This document shows, in pieces, positions 33,735-41,549 of a stretch of 64,000 nt of DNA. The DNA comes from an uncultured Anaeromusa sp. (lineage in GTDB: Bacteria > Bacillota > Negativicutes > Anaeromusales > Anaeromusaceae): assembly GCF_963668665.1 (NCBI RefSeq), contig NZ_OY764902.1, positions 2,111,501 to 2,175,500 on the forward strand. The letters run 5' to 3'. Positions within the stretch are counted from its first letter, which is position 1; every line of letters starts with the position of its first letter. A program made the position numbers and the translations under genes. Below the pieces are notes generated by a model. That model was not told the DNA's origin. It was given only the letters and a program-made list of their open reading frames with translations, and searched no databases.

Positions 33735-35504
33735 ATGTCAATTGTTCAAGGATTTTTGCATTACTATAAACCGTATAAACGTTTGTTTTACACCGATATG
33801 GTTTGCGCCGTACTGGTTTCGATGATTGACCTGGTATTTCCTCAGGCGCTCAATTATTTGACTAAAAATTTTTTGGTGACCCAGACCGGAGAGTTTGTAG
33901 CCATCATTGGCTATCTTGGCGCAGGTATGCTGGGATTGTATCTGTTACGCTATGGTTGCCAGTATTATATTACGACCTGGGGCCATGTGATGGGGGCGCG
34001 TATGGAAAGCGATATGCGTCAGGATTTATTCGAGCAGTTTCAGCGCCTGTCTTTTTCCTACTATGACCGCAATAACACCGGTGAGATGATGTCTAAAGTG
34101 GTTTCGGATCTGTTTGATATTTCCGAGCTGGCTCACCATGGGCCGGAAAACATCTTTATTTCCTGCCTGAAACTGGCGGGGTCTTTTGTGCTATTGCTGT
34201 TTATCCATGTGCCGCTGACGTTGCTGCTGTTTGCGGTGGCTCTAAGCATGACTTGGTTTAGTTACTATCAGAACAAAAAAATGAAGGCTATTTTTATGGA
34301 GAACCGTCAGCGGATTGCGGCTGTCAATTCTCAAGTGCAGGACAGTCTTGCGGGCATCCGGGTGATCAAGTCTTTCGCCAACGAAGAGTTGGAAAGAGAG
34401 AAGTTTCGCCGCAGCAATGAAGAGTTTTTGGATTCCAAGGAACGCGTTTACAAGCTGATGGGGCGCTTTCATGCCGGTAATGGCTTGCTGGAAGGCGTAC
34501 TATATGTGCTGGTTCTAGTGAGCGGCAGCTATTTTGTGTCTCAAGGCCAACTGGCGGCCACTGATTTAGCTGTATATGCCTTGTACATTGCGATTTTTCT
34601 CAACCCTCTGGATGTGCTGATCCTCTTTTCAGAGCAGTTCCAGAAGGGCTATGCCGGTTTTCGGCGTTTTGCCGAGGTAATGCAGACGCGGCCAGAGATT
34701 GTGGATCGGGAACAGGCCTTGGAAATGGCCGAGGTGCAGGGGCGTTTGGAGTATGAAAATGTCTCCTTTGCCTACGAAGACAACCCGGCAGTATTGCATC
34801 AGGTAAACTTTACGGTGGAAGCAGGGCGTACGGTGGCGTTGGTGGGCCCGTCAGGAGGCGGCAAAACTACAATTTGCTCGCTCTTGCCCCGCTTTTATGA
34901 TGTGACCGAAGGGGCTATCCGTATTGACGGCCAGGACGTGAGGGATTGGAAATTGGCTTCTTTGCGCAGCGCTATCGGCTTGGTGCAGCAAGACGTCTAT
35001 CTGTTTGCAGGCACGATTCGAGACAATATTTTGTATGGCCGTCCGGATGCGACAGCTAGCGAAGTCGTAGCCGCGGCTAAACAGGCGAATATTCATGAAT
35101 TTATTAATTCGCTGGAAAACGGCTATGATACGTATGTGGGAGAGCGGGGCGTTCGTCTTTCAGGCGGGCAGAAGCAGCGGATTTCCATTGCGCGGGTGTT
35201 TTTGAAAAATCCGGCCATTTTGATTTTGGATGAAGCCACTTCGGCCTTGGACAATGAGAGCGAGCGTCATATTCAAAAAGCGCTGGAACAACTAGCGAAG
35301 GAACGGACCACCTTGATTATCGCGCATCGTTTGAGTACCATTCGGCATGCTGATGAAATCATTGTCATCAACGAGGGCCGCATCCAGGAACGGGGAACTC
35401 ACGGCGAACTTTTAGCTAAAAACGGTTTGTACGCTCATTACTACGGCATGCAGTTTGCGGGACTGGACGTCGAAAACGACATGAATTCATCAACTTCTTC
35501 TTGA
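33735..35504 (+). CDS. ABC exporter, fused membrane and ATPase domains
   Basis: A 589-residue half-transporter of MsbA/lipid- or drug-exporter type. Six helices lie in the first 310 residues. The ATPase has Walker A GPSGGGKT at 371-378, the signature RLSGGQKQRISIARVF and Walker B ILILDEATSALD, with the H-loop in IIAHRLSTI. It would act as a homodimer. The ATG at 33735 follows GGAG; an in-frame ATG nine bases upstream is too close to the site. Its stop codon lies within the -35 of the Trp T-box promoter. Substrate unknown. Confidence 0.94.
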   Translation: MSIVQGFLHYYKPYKRLFYTDMVCAVLVSMIDLVFPQALNYLTKNFLVTQTGEFVAIIGYLGAGMLGLYLLRYGCQYYITTWGHVMGARMESDMRQDLFEQFQRLSFSYYDRNNTGEMMSKVVSDLFDISELAHHGPENIFISCLKLAGSFVLLLFIHVPLTLLLFAVALSMTWFSYYQNKKMKAIFMENRQRIAAVNSQVQDSLAGIRVIKSFANEELEREKFRRSNEEFLDSKERVYKLMGRFHAGNGLLEGVLYVLVLVSGSYFVSQGQLAATDLAVYALYIAIFLNPLDVLILFSEQFQKGYAGFRRFAEVMQTRPEIVDREQALEMAEVQGRLEYENVSFAYEDNPAVLHQVNFTVEAGRTVALVGPSGGGKTTICSLLPRFYDVTEGAIRIDGQDVRDWKLASLRSAIGLVQQDVYLFAGTIRDNILYGRPDATASEVVAAAKQANIHEFINSLENGYDTYVGERGVRLSGGQKQRISIARVFLKNPAILILDEATSALDNESERHIQKALEQLAKERTTLIIAHRLSTIRHADEIIVINEGRIQERGTHGELLAKNGLYAHYYGMQFAGLDVENDMNSSTSS

Positions 35505-35529
35505 CTTTTGTAACAAGGTGTACTAACCT
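35501..35529 (+). promoter_or_regulatory. Probable promoter of the tandem Trp T-boxes
   Basis: TTGACT (35501-35506), 17-bp spacer, TAACCT (35524-35529). The -35 includes the stop codon of the ABC gene. The -10 is weak. Confidence 0.5.
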
Positions 35530-35822
35530 CTAAAACAAGTGAATGATTTGGCGAAGAACAGGAAGAGTACGTATGCTGCTTTTGGCATAGCGAGCTGGTG
35601 ACCGGGCAACCGGAGGTGGGATGACCAGCCCAAAAGGCATAGGGAATGGGCCTGCGAGCCGTCCACCGAAATCAGAGTAGGCTGGACCGGGAGCTCCCGT
35701 TAACGAGCTAGGATATCGGCGGCAGCCTGTATCTGAAAGAAGGAAAGGCGCAGCCTTTCAAACTAGGGTGGTACCGCGAACCATTTCGCCCCTTTCGGGT
35801 GGAATGGTTTTTCCTTTTTTGT
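35530..35822 (+). promoter_or_regulatory. T-box leader 1 of a Trp-type pair (specifier UGG)
   Basis: Stem I has a long distal arm with a CCGG-GCAA-CCGG hairpin. At the specifier position GAA-TGG-G (TGG at 35647-35649) is followed by CCTG, which pairs with CAGG of the lower stem. Stem III is GGGAGCTCCCGTTA. The T-box motif AGGGTGGTACCGCG is at 35765-35778, and a terminator AACCATTTCGCCCC..GGGTGGAATGGTT with a U-run ends at 35820. Confidence 0.9.
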
Positions 35823-36000
35823 CGCCATAGCTTTCTTTGCATCACGCGCCACAGCGGCTCTTTTTCCGGTTGACGGCGGCGGAGCGGCCTTGAAATAGCG
35901 TTGTTATTACTGCAACCATTCCTTCTGGTCAAACAAAAAAAATTGCTCGCTGTGCGCGGTGCGCGCAGAAAGCCATGGCGACCTGGACTGCTGACTTGCT

Positions 36001-36045
36001 CAGGGAGCATTCTGGCGGTGCACTCACGAAGCCAGCAGCTCCCTG
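36001..36045 (+). other. Unexplained long hairpin between the two T-boxes
   Basis: CAGGGAGC (36001-36008) pairs with GCTCCCTG (36038-36045), with an inner CTGGC/GCCAG stem. The rest of the 320-base stretch from 35823 to 36144 has no open frame with a ribosome site and no promoter I can support. Confidence 0.45.
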
Positions 36046-36144
36046 GAGTCCGAATAGGATAACTGTGAACGGTGTGTCTGGGAGAACTACAAAGTAATAG
36101 AGGAAAACAGAGAATATAAATGGAGCTGACAATGCTTCATGAAA

Positions 36145-36425
36145 AAGCAATGAACGGGAAAAGTACATGCAGCACTCTCAGGTGCAGCGAGTCGGCGGCC
36201 GGGCGACCGGAGGTGAGATGGCCGATGCTGAGAGCGTGTGGAATGGGCCCGGGAGCTGTCTGCCGAAGGAGACTGTAGGCCAGACCGGACGCCGCCGTTA
36301 ACAGGCTAGGATATCGGCTTAGGCCCGTATCCGAAAAAGGAAAGGCGCAGCCTTTCAAATCAGGGTGGTACCGCGAGTCAATTCGCCCCTTCGCAGGGGA
36401 TTGAATTGGCTTTTTTATTTTGACT
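36145..36425 (+). promoter_or_regulatory. T-box leader 2 of a Trp-type pair (specifier UGG)
   Basis: Organised like leader 1. The codon TGG at 36244-36246 stands in GAA-TGG-G followed by CCCG, which pairs with CGGG of the lower stem. The T-box motif AGGGTGGTACCGCG is at 36362-36375, and a terminator AGTCAATTCGCCCC..GGGGATTGAATTGGC with a U-run ends near 36420. No separate promoter is visible, so both leaders probably lie in one transcript, 22 bases before the PTS operon. Confidence 0.9.
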
Positions 36426-36447
36426 TAAAAAATGGAGGCTGATAAAG

Positions 36448-36927
36448 ATGAGTGGAATTGTTTTGTTTCGGATTGACGAGCGTTTAGTGCACGGGCAGGT
36501 GGTGACAGCGTGGCTGGGACATACGCAGGCAGAGGAAATCTTTGTTTTGGATGATGCAACAGCTCAAGACAGTCTGTTGCGTTCGATTGTGAAGATGGCA
36601 GTGCCGCCGCAGGTCGACGTGCAAATTGCCGCCGTGGAGGAGGCGGAAGAATTGCTGGCGGAGCTGGAGGCGGAAGCAAAGGTAATGGTGGTGGTAAAGC
36701 ATCCGGAAAATGCGCGCAAAATACTGGAACAATATCGCGGGGCAGCCTTAGAAATAAACATGGGCAACGCCGGCATGGCCGCAGGGCGCAATAAGCTGTC
36801 TTCCAGCGTCTATTTAACGGAAACCGAGGTGGAAGAGCTGCGCCGTATTGAGTCGTTGGGGCATGCAGTATATCTGCAGACAGTGCCTGGAACGGAGCGA
36901 AAATCGCTGTCTGAGGCGCTGTTATGA
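36448..36927 (+). CDS. Mannose-family PTS enzyme IIB
   Basis: A 159-residue EIIB. The phosphorylation site is intact: RIDERLVHGQVVTAW, with His15 accepting phosphate from EIIA and passing it to the sugar. It is the first gene of an EIIB-GNAT-EIIC-EIID-EIIA operon; all four PTS parts needed for a mannose-type permease are present. The gene stands 22 bases after a Trp-type T-box terminator, which is not a usual control for a sugar PTS. The substrate cannot be inferred from EIIB alone. Confidence 0.95.
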   Translation: MSGIVLFRIDERLVHGQVVTAWLGHTQAEEIFVLDDATAQDSLLRSIVKMAVPPQVDVQIAAVEEAEELLAELEAEAKVMVVVKHPENARKILEQYRGAALEINMGNAGMAAGRNKLSSSVYLTETEVEELRRIESLGHAVYLQTVPGTERKSLSEALL

Positions 36928-37415
36928 GTGGAAATAAGGAAGACGTTTCTGTAAAAATAGCGGATAAGTCAGATGCTGAAAGTATTTTGATTTTGCAAAA
37001 AGAGGCATATGTAAGCGAAGCGGCGTTATACGGAAAATGGGATATTGAGCCCTTACGCCAAAACTTGAAAGAATTTATAGTGGAATGGGATGAACAAGTA
37101 GTGCTGAAGGCTGTCGTAGGAGGAATGTTAGCGGGAAGTGTTCGCGGGCGTTTGCGGGGAGAGACTTGCTATGTTGGAAAATTGATGGTGAAACCGGAAC
37201 TGCAAAATAAGGGCTTAGGTAAAAGGTTACTGTGTGAGCTAGAAAAAAAGTTTCCTAGGGTGAGACGTTTTGAATTGTTTACAGGAGAAAAAAGTCTGAA
37301 AAATTTGCATGTTTATGAGCAGATGGGATATTGTCGGGAGCGTACGCAAGAAATTGACGCTGCGTTAAAAATTGTTTTTTTGGTTAAACACCAGAAAATA
37401 GAGTTAGAAGAATAA
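36924..37415 (+). CDS. GNAT-family N-acetyltransferase inside the PTS operon
   Basis: A 163-residue GNAT protein. The acetyl-CoA loop is recognisable as VKPELQNKGLGKRLLCEL (Q/RxxGxG/A form), preceded by the YVGKLMV strand. The start ATG overlaps the EIIB stop (ATGA), so it is translated together with the PTS. Codon use is more AT-rich than in the flanking PTS genes, hinting at separate origin. It may acetylate the imported compound or its breakdown product; the sequence does not show which. Confidence 0.9.
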   Translation: MSGNKEDVSVKIADKSDAESILILQKEAYVSEAALYGKWDIEPLRQNLKEFIVEWDEQVVLKAVVGGMLAGSVRGRLRGETCYVGKLMVKPELQNKGLGKRLLCELEKKFPRVRRFELFTGEKSLKNLHVYEQMGYCRERTQEIDAALKIVFLVKHQKIELEE

Positions 37416-37428
37416 GGAGGCGAAAACT

Positions 37429-38193
37429 TTGTTTATAGAAGCGGTATTGATCGGACTGTTGACGTGGCTGGCCGGAGGACTTCTTTCGCTATCTCTGAGC
37501 TGGACTCTCTATATGGGAGCGCCGCTGATGGGCGGCTTGCTGGTGGGACTTATTTTAGGGGATGTTTCCTATGGAGTGCAGACTGGGGCGATGATTCAAA
37601 TGGCCTACATCGGCTATATTGCTACAGGCGCGACATTGCCGGCGGATTTAGCGCTGGCTGGCTATTTGGCGGTGGCGCTGACTATGATTTCCGGGCAGCC
37701 GCCGAGTGCAGGGATTACCTTTGCGGTGGCCCTGGGCTTGTTGGGCTTGTTTATCCGTCAGGCGAAGCTGACTATGAATTCTCTTTGGGTACATAAAGCA
37801 GACGGTTATGCGGAGAAGGGAGACACCCGGGGGATTATTCTCATGAATATCGGGGCTTCCCAAATTGTTCCCTTTGCACTGTATTTTATTCCTACCTTTT
37901 TAGCGATCTATGTGGGCGGGGATTATTTGAAACAGCTGTTGGAGGCCTTGCCGAAGGAAGTGGTCGACGGGCTGCGCGTGACAGGCGGCTTGCTGTCAGC
38001 ACTAGGCTTAGGCTTGCTATTGAAATATCTTTCCCGAGGATATTTGCTTCCCTTTTTGTTTTTAGGCTTTGCTATGGCAGCCTATGGCAAGCTGGATATT
38101 TTAGCGGTAAGCATCATCGGTACGGCGCTGGCCTTTTTGCATGTGACCTATCGATATGGGATTGGAGGAGAAAAAAGTGGCAAACGACGTTAA
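37429..38193 (+). CDS. Mannose-family PTS enzyme IIC
   Basis: A 254-residue membrane protein of EIIC-sorbose/mannose type, with repeated hydrophobic segments and the motif LTWLAGGLLSLSLSWTLYMGAPLMGGLLVGLILGD characteristic region around residues 8-42, followed by GAMIQMAYIGYIATGATLPAD. EIIC forms the translocation channel with EIID. The start is TTG at 37429 with AAGGAGG upstream. It overlaps EIID by 17 bases. Confidence 0.94.
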   Translation: MFIEAVLIGLLTWLAGGLLSLSLSWTLYMGAPLMGGLLVGLILGDVSYGVQTGAMIQMAYIGYIATGATLPADLALAGYLAVALTMISGQPPSAGITFAVALGLLGLFIRQAKLTMNSLWVHKADGYAEKGDTRGIILMNIGASQIVPFALYFIPTFLAIYVGGDYLKQLLEALPKEVVDGLRVTGGLLSALGLGLLLKYLSRGYLLPFLFLGFAMAAYGKLDILAVSIIGTALAFLHVTYRYGIGGEKSGKRR

Positions 38194-39004
38194 GGAGAAG
38201 GTGGCTCTTACCAAAGGGGATTTGGTTAAATCGTTCTTATGCTGGCACAGCTTTTGCCAATCCTGCCACAACTATGAACGGATGCAAGCGCTGGGTTTTA
38301 CGCATGCAATGATTCCCATTCTGACGCGCTTATATAAAGATAAGGCAGATATTGCCGCCGGTCTTAAACGGCATTTGCAGTTTTTCAATACAGAACCCAA
38401 TATTGGTTCCGTGGTGCCGGGCATCATGGCGGCGCTGGAGGAACAGCGAGCCAACGGAGCGGAGTTGTCTGATGAGACGATTAATAGTCTGAAAACCGGC
38501 TTGATGGGACCGTTAGCCGGCGTAGGCGATACGGTAACCCAAGGGTTGGTGAAAACCATTTTGCTAGCCATTGCCGTGGATATGGCCTCTCAGGGTTCGG
38601 TGCTGGGACCGCTTTTCTTTTTCTTCTGCTTTACAACTTATACCATGGGGATTGGCTACTTTCTTTATATGCAGGGGTATCGCCTGGGGCGGGACGCCTT
38701 GGCGAAAATGCTGGAAGGCGACTTAGTCAGCCGGATAACGGAAGGGTTAACCGTATTGGGCTTGATTGTCGTTGGCGCTTTGGCGGCGACCCGCATTCCT
38801 GTAAGTACAGGCATTACTTTTGAAATAGGTAAAACAGCCGTGAAGCTGCAGACCATGCTGAACAGCATTATGCCTGGGTTATTGAGTTTGTTGACGCTGC
38901 TGCTGGTTTGGTATTTGCTGCAAAAAGGCAAGTCTGTGCTTTGGATTTTGGGCTTGATGTTTGTCATCGGCTTTGGCGGGGCTTATTTCAAAATTTTAGT
39001 ATGA
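38177..39004 (+). CDS. Mannose-family PTS enzyme IID
   Basis: The GTG at 38177 (GGAGGAG 6 bases upstream) gives 275 residues; an in-frame ATG at 38156 has no ribosome site. The family block SFLCWHSFCQSCHNYERMQA and GFTHAMIPILTRLY at the N-terminus and GLMGPLAGVGDTVTQGLVK mark it as EIID, the second membrane subunit unique to mannose-type permeases. It ends with several hydrophobic helices. It is co-translated with EIIC. Confidence 0.94.
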   Translation: MANDVKEKVALTKGDLVKSFLCWHSFCQSCHNYERMQALGFTHAMIPILTRLYKDKADIAAGLKRHLQFFNTEPNIGSVVPGIMAALEEQRANGAELSDETINSLKTGLMGPLAGVGDTVTQGLVKTILLAIAVDMASQGSVLGPLFFFFCFTTYTMGIGYFLYMQGYRLGRDALAKMLEGDLVSRITEGLTVLGLIVVGALAATRIPVSTGITFEIGKTAVKLQTMLNSIMPGLLSLLTLLLVWYLLQKGKSVLWILGLMFVIGFGGAYFKILV

Positions 39005-39026
39005 GGTATTGTGGGGAGGCGTTTTC

Positions 39027-39422
39027 TTGATAGGAGTGGTAGTTGCCAGTCATGGCGGACTGTGCAGGGAACTTTTAATTACGGCAGAGATGATTCTGGG
39101 GCCTGCGGCGCAAACCGCGGCGGCGCCATTGGCGGCAGGGGTGTCTTTGCAGGATTTTGCTGCACAGCTGCGGCAGGCTGTGGCAGCGGTACAACAGGAA
39201 GCAGGGGTGTTGTTGCTGGCAGACCTAGCCGGCGGCACGCCCTGCAATGTCGCCGCCGTCTTGGCGGTGCAAAGCGAAGGGTTGCGCGTAGTTGCGGGTG
39301 TCAATCTGCCTATGCTTTTGGAAGTGCTTAGCCGGCGTGAAGGCGTTTCGCTGGAAGAATTGGCGGGAATAGCGGCAACTGCCGGTCAGGGCGGCATTTA
39401 CCGCGTAAGTACTGGGAATTAA
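39027..39422 (+). CDS. Mannose-family PTS enzyme IIA
   Basis: The TTG at 39027 (GGGGAGG upstream) gives 131 residues beginning with IGVVVASHGGLCRELL; the histidine in ASHG is the one phosphorylated by HPr. DLAGGTPCNVAA is the second conserved block. It completes the PTS encoded from 36448. A terminator follows. With both His sites intact the permease looks functional. No catabolic enzyme for the phosphorylated product is in the operon. Confidence 0.93.
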   Translation: MIGVVVASHGGLCRELLITAEMILGPAAQTAAAPLAAGVSLQDFAAQLRQAVAAVQQEAGVLLLADLAGGTPCNVAAVLAVQSEGLRVVAGVNLPMLLEVLSRREGVSLEELAGIAATAGQGGIYRVSTGN

Positions 39423-39502
39423 GGAAGCGTTTAAACAAGAGGATCGGAGTGGATAGAGGGAACGAAAGAGGGCTTGGATAATAATGGTGTGAAAGTAAAA
39501 AA

Positions 39503-39546
39503 GAGCCAGCTGTTCTTGTGCAAACAAGAATAGCTGGCTTGTTTTA
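39503..39546. terminator. Terminator of the PTS operon
   Basis: AGCCAGCTGTTCTTG and CAAGAATAGCTGGCT form a stem followed by TGTTTT. It also borders the end of the minus-strand cupin gene. Confidence 0.85.
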
Positions 39547-39555
39547 GAGCTTTTG

Positions 39556-40446
39556 TTACTCCAGGAAGTTGGCGTCACCGCCGGCAGGCAAAGCGGGCGT
39601 GAAGATGGAGACGAACTGCAAGTCTTCGTCAGCTCCAACACGAGTAGCATGCACGTTGCCGCGGGGATTGACATGGACGTCGCCGGCTTTAACTTGTTTC
39701 CATTCGCCGTTGATTAAAAGCTCGCCGCTGCCGCCCATGACAATGACGATTTCATCGGTTGTGGAATGGAAATGGCTTTTTGCCAAAGTTCCTTTGCCGC
39801 CGTCACGCAGCATGACTACGACGCGAGGCGAGGTAAAAATGGTTTGGCTGGCAATTTTGGGATCTTCCGGTTTCGCGTTGACTTTGTACCATTCTTGAAA
39901 ATTGGCTAAGACTGCGGTCGGCGGCTTGGAATCGCTTAGACCGACAGGAATAACCGGCGCTTTGCCGTCGGTGAGGAAGTTGGCGTCGCCGCCGCTAGGC
40001 AGAACCGGGGTGAAAATAGAAACAAATTTCAGATCGTCGCTGCCTGCCACGCGGGTTGCGTGGATGTTGCCGCGCGGATTGATATGTACATCGCCGGCTT
40101 TAACCTGCTTCCACTCGCCGTTGATCAAGAGCTCGCCGCTGCCACCCATGACGACGACGATTTCATCGGTTGTGGAATGAAAGTGGCTTTTGGCTAAGGT
40201 TCCTTTGCCGCCGTCACGCAGCATGACTACGCAGCGAGGAGAAGTGAAGATGGTTTTGCTGGCAATTTTTGCTTCGTTGGGCTTAGCTTCGGCGGCGTAC
40301 CAGTCGTCGTAGGCAGTTAAGACAGCCGTGTTTGGTGTGGAATCGGTTAGGCCCTTGGGAATAGCGCTTTGGGCTGCGCAAGTGGCGGCGCCGAAAAGAA
40401 AAAGCGCAGCGGCGAGACAGAGAAATGATTTGACTTTTAATTTCAT
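39556..40446 (-). CDS. Exported double-cupin protein with internal duplication
   Basis: A 296-residue protein with a signal peptide (LCLAAALFLFGAATCAAQS). Two cupin units follow, at residues about 28-155 and 160-295. They share near-identical blocks: VVMLRDGGKGTLAKSHFHST, then GGSGELLINGEWKQVKAGDVH and NPRGN(I/V)HATRV. Similarity extends to the DNA, pointing to a recent tandem duplication. The HxH and later His metal ligands are kept in both. Cell-surface or periplasmic role; function unknown. Confidence 0.88.
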   Translation of the reverse strand: MKLKVKSFLCLAAALFLFGAATCAAQSAIPKGLTDSTPNTAVLTAYDDWYAAEAKPNEAKIASKTIFTSPRCVVMLRDGGKGTLAKSHFHSTTDEIVVVMGGSGELLINGEWKQVKAGDVHINPRGNIHATRVAGSDDLKFVSIFTPVLPSGGDANFLTDGKAPVIPVGLSDSKPPTAVLANFQEWYKVNAKPEDPKIASQTIFTSPRVVVMLRDGGKGTLAKSHFHSTTDEIVIVMGGSGELLINGEWKQVKAGDVHVNPRGNVHATRVGADEDLQFVSIFTPALPAGGDANFLE

Positions 40447-40648
40447 AAAATACAGCTCCTTTTTTCTAAAATAGGTAATGTTTTTAAATTCTGTAAATTT
40501 CCCTCTAATCCTGCCTGGAAATGGAAAAATAGCAGGTATGAGGTATACAGAAGGTTTTTAGCAAAAAAAGAAGAAATCTTTTTTGAAAGTCTTTGGAGTT
40601 GCAAGGGTCAGCCGTGGCTTTAGAGTAAACCGAGGGAGGGCGCGAAAC

Positions 40649-40969
40649 GTGATTGTAAAACATACAAAACCAACGCAGGAAATGTTGCCCGGGTTGGGGC
40701 GAAAAACATTGGCTCATGTAGAAAAAGGCTTGATGACTCAATTTGAGCTAAAAGCGGGAGCGGAGCTGCCGGCGCACAGCCATCCACATGAGCAAATCGG
40801 TTATTTGGTTTCAGGACGTATTGTTTTGGATATCGGCGGTGAAAAACAGGAAATGGAACCAGGTGACAGCTGGGCCATTCCAGGGGATGTGGTGCATGCG
40901 GCGCAAACTCTGGAGGATGCAGTGGCAATCGAGGTTTTCGTGCCGGTGCGGGAAGACTATCTGGACTGA
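40649..40969 (+). CDS. Small cupin-domain protein
   Basis: The GTG at 40649 with GGAGGG 8 bases upstream gives 106 residues; the longer open frame from 40583 has no ribosome site. The cupin motifs are complete: PAHSHPHEQIGYLVSGRI with the metal-binding His and Glu, and PGDSWAIPGDVVHAA with the last His. Single-domain cupins of this type often act as sensors or dioxygenase-like enzymes. It is divergent from the exported double cupin. The 200 bases between them contain no other gene. Confidence 0.85.
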   Translation: MIVKHTKPTQEMLPGLGRKTLAHVEKGLMTQFELKAGAELPAHSHPHEQIGYLVSGRIVLDIGGEKQEMEPGDSWAIPGDVVHAAQTLEDAVAIEVFVPVREDYLD

Positions 40970-41039
40970 GATGAAAAGAATGCTTTCGCTAGGCTGAATG
41001 GCGGAAGCGTTCTTTTTTAATATACCGGAATTTATAAAA

Positions 41040-41330
41040 CGAACCGCGAAACACACGAAAAACGCGAAAAAGGTTTTCAAGGGCCAGGAGCTTCTTTATA
41101 AACGGAGGCATAACTGTATTTGAGACAAGATTTCCGCGCGACTCGCAAAAACAGGAGTCGACGGCAGTTCCGCGAACTCGCTGGCGCTCAGACATACGGA
41201 ACTTTTCTCCGTCGTCTCCTGCTTTTGCGCCCTGCGGACCGTCTTGCTCCAAAAGTCTCAAATACAATCACGGCCGCCGCAGCTTCAATCGTATTCTCCT
41301 TCTACTCCCTTTTCCTCCTGTTGAAAATTA
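41040..41330 (+). repeat. Dispersed intergenic repeat, copy 2
   Basis: The same organisation as copy 1: CGAACCGCGAAACACACGAA at the left end, outer arms ATTTGAGAC/GTCTCAAAT, core hairpin GCAAAAACAGGAGTCGACGG (41145-41164) with CCGTCGTCTCCTGCTTTTGC (41209-41228), then the CCGCCGCAGC tail and CTCCTGTTG. Confidence 0.85.
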
Positions 41331-41335
41331 TACCT

Positions 41336-41457
41336 CGTAACCCTCCGTCGTATCCTTTAGTGGATGTCGGTTGCTATGCCATCCTTGGCATCGCCGGCAT
41401 TAGGCACTTCACGTGCCGTCAGGCGCATCCAGCGCCGTCGCCGGTTCTCTTGTTCAG
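41336..41457 (+). repeat. Second repeat module following copy 2
   Basis: It contains GTCGGTTGCTATGCCATCCT, small hairpins (GCCATCCTTGGC; AGGCACTTCACGTGCC) and CCAGCGCCGTCGCCGGTTCT. The same blocks appear in the tail of copy 3 at about 52838-52960 with intervening differences. Confidence 0.7.
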
Positions 41458-41549
41458 TTCCCATTGACCTTGCCTTTGTTTCCATCCGTTGCTTGGTTAC
41501 TGTATAATCTATAGAAGAATAAAATGCAATGAAAGAATAGGTGAGCTGC

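Noticed and set aside
36376..36447. Sigma54 (-24/-12) promoter of the PTS operon
   Set aside because: No GG-N10-GC element with the right flanks before EIIB; the T-box leaders account for control.
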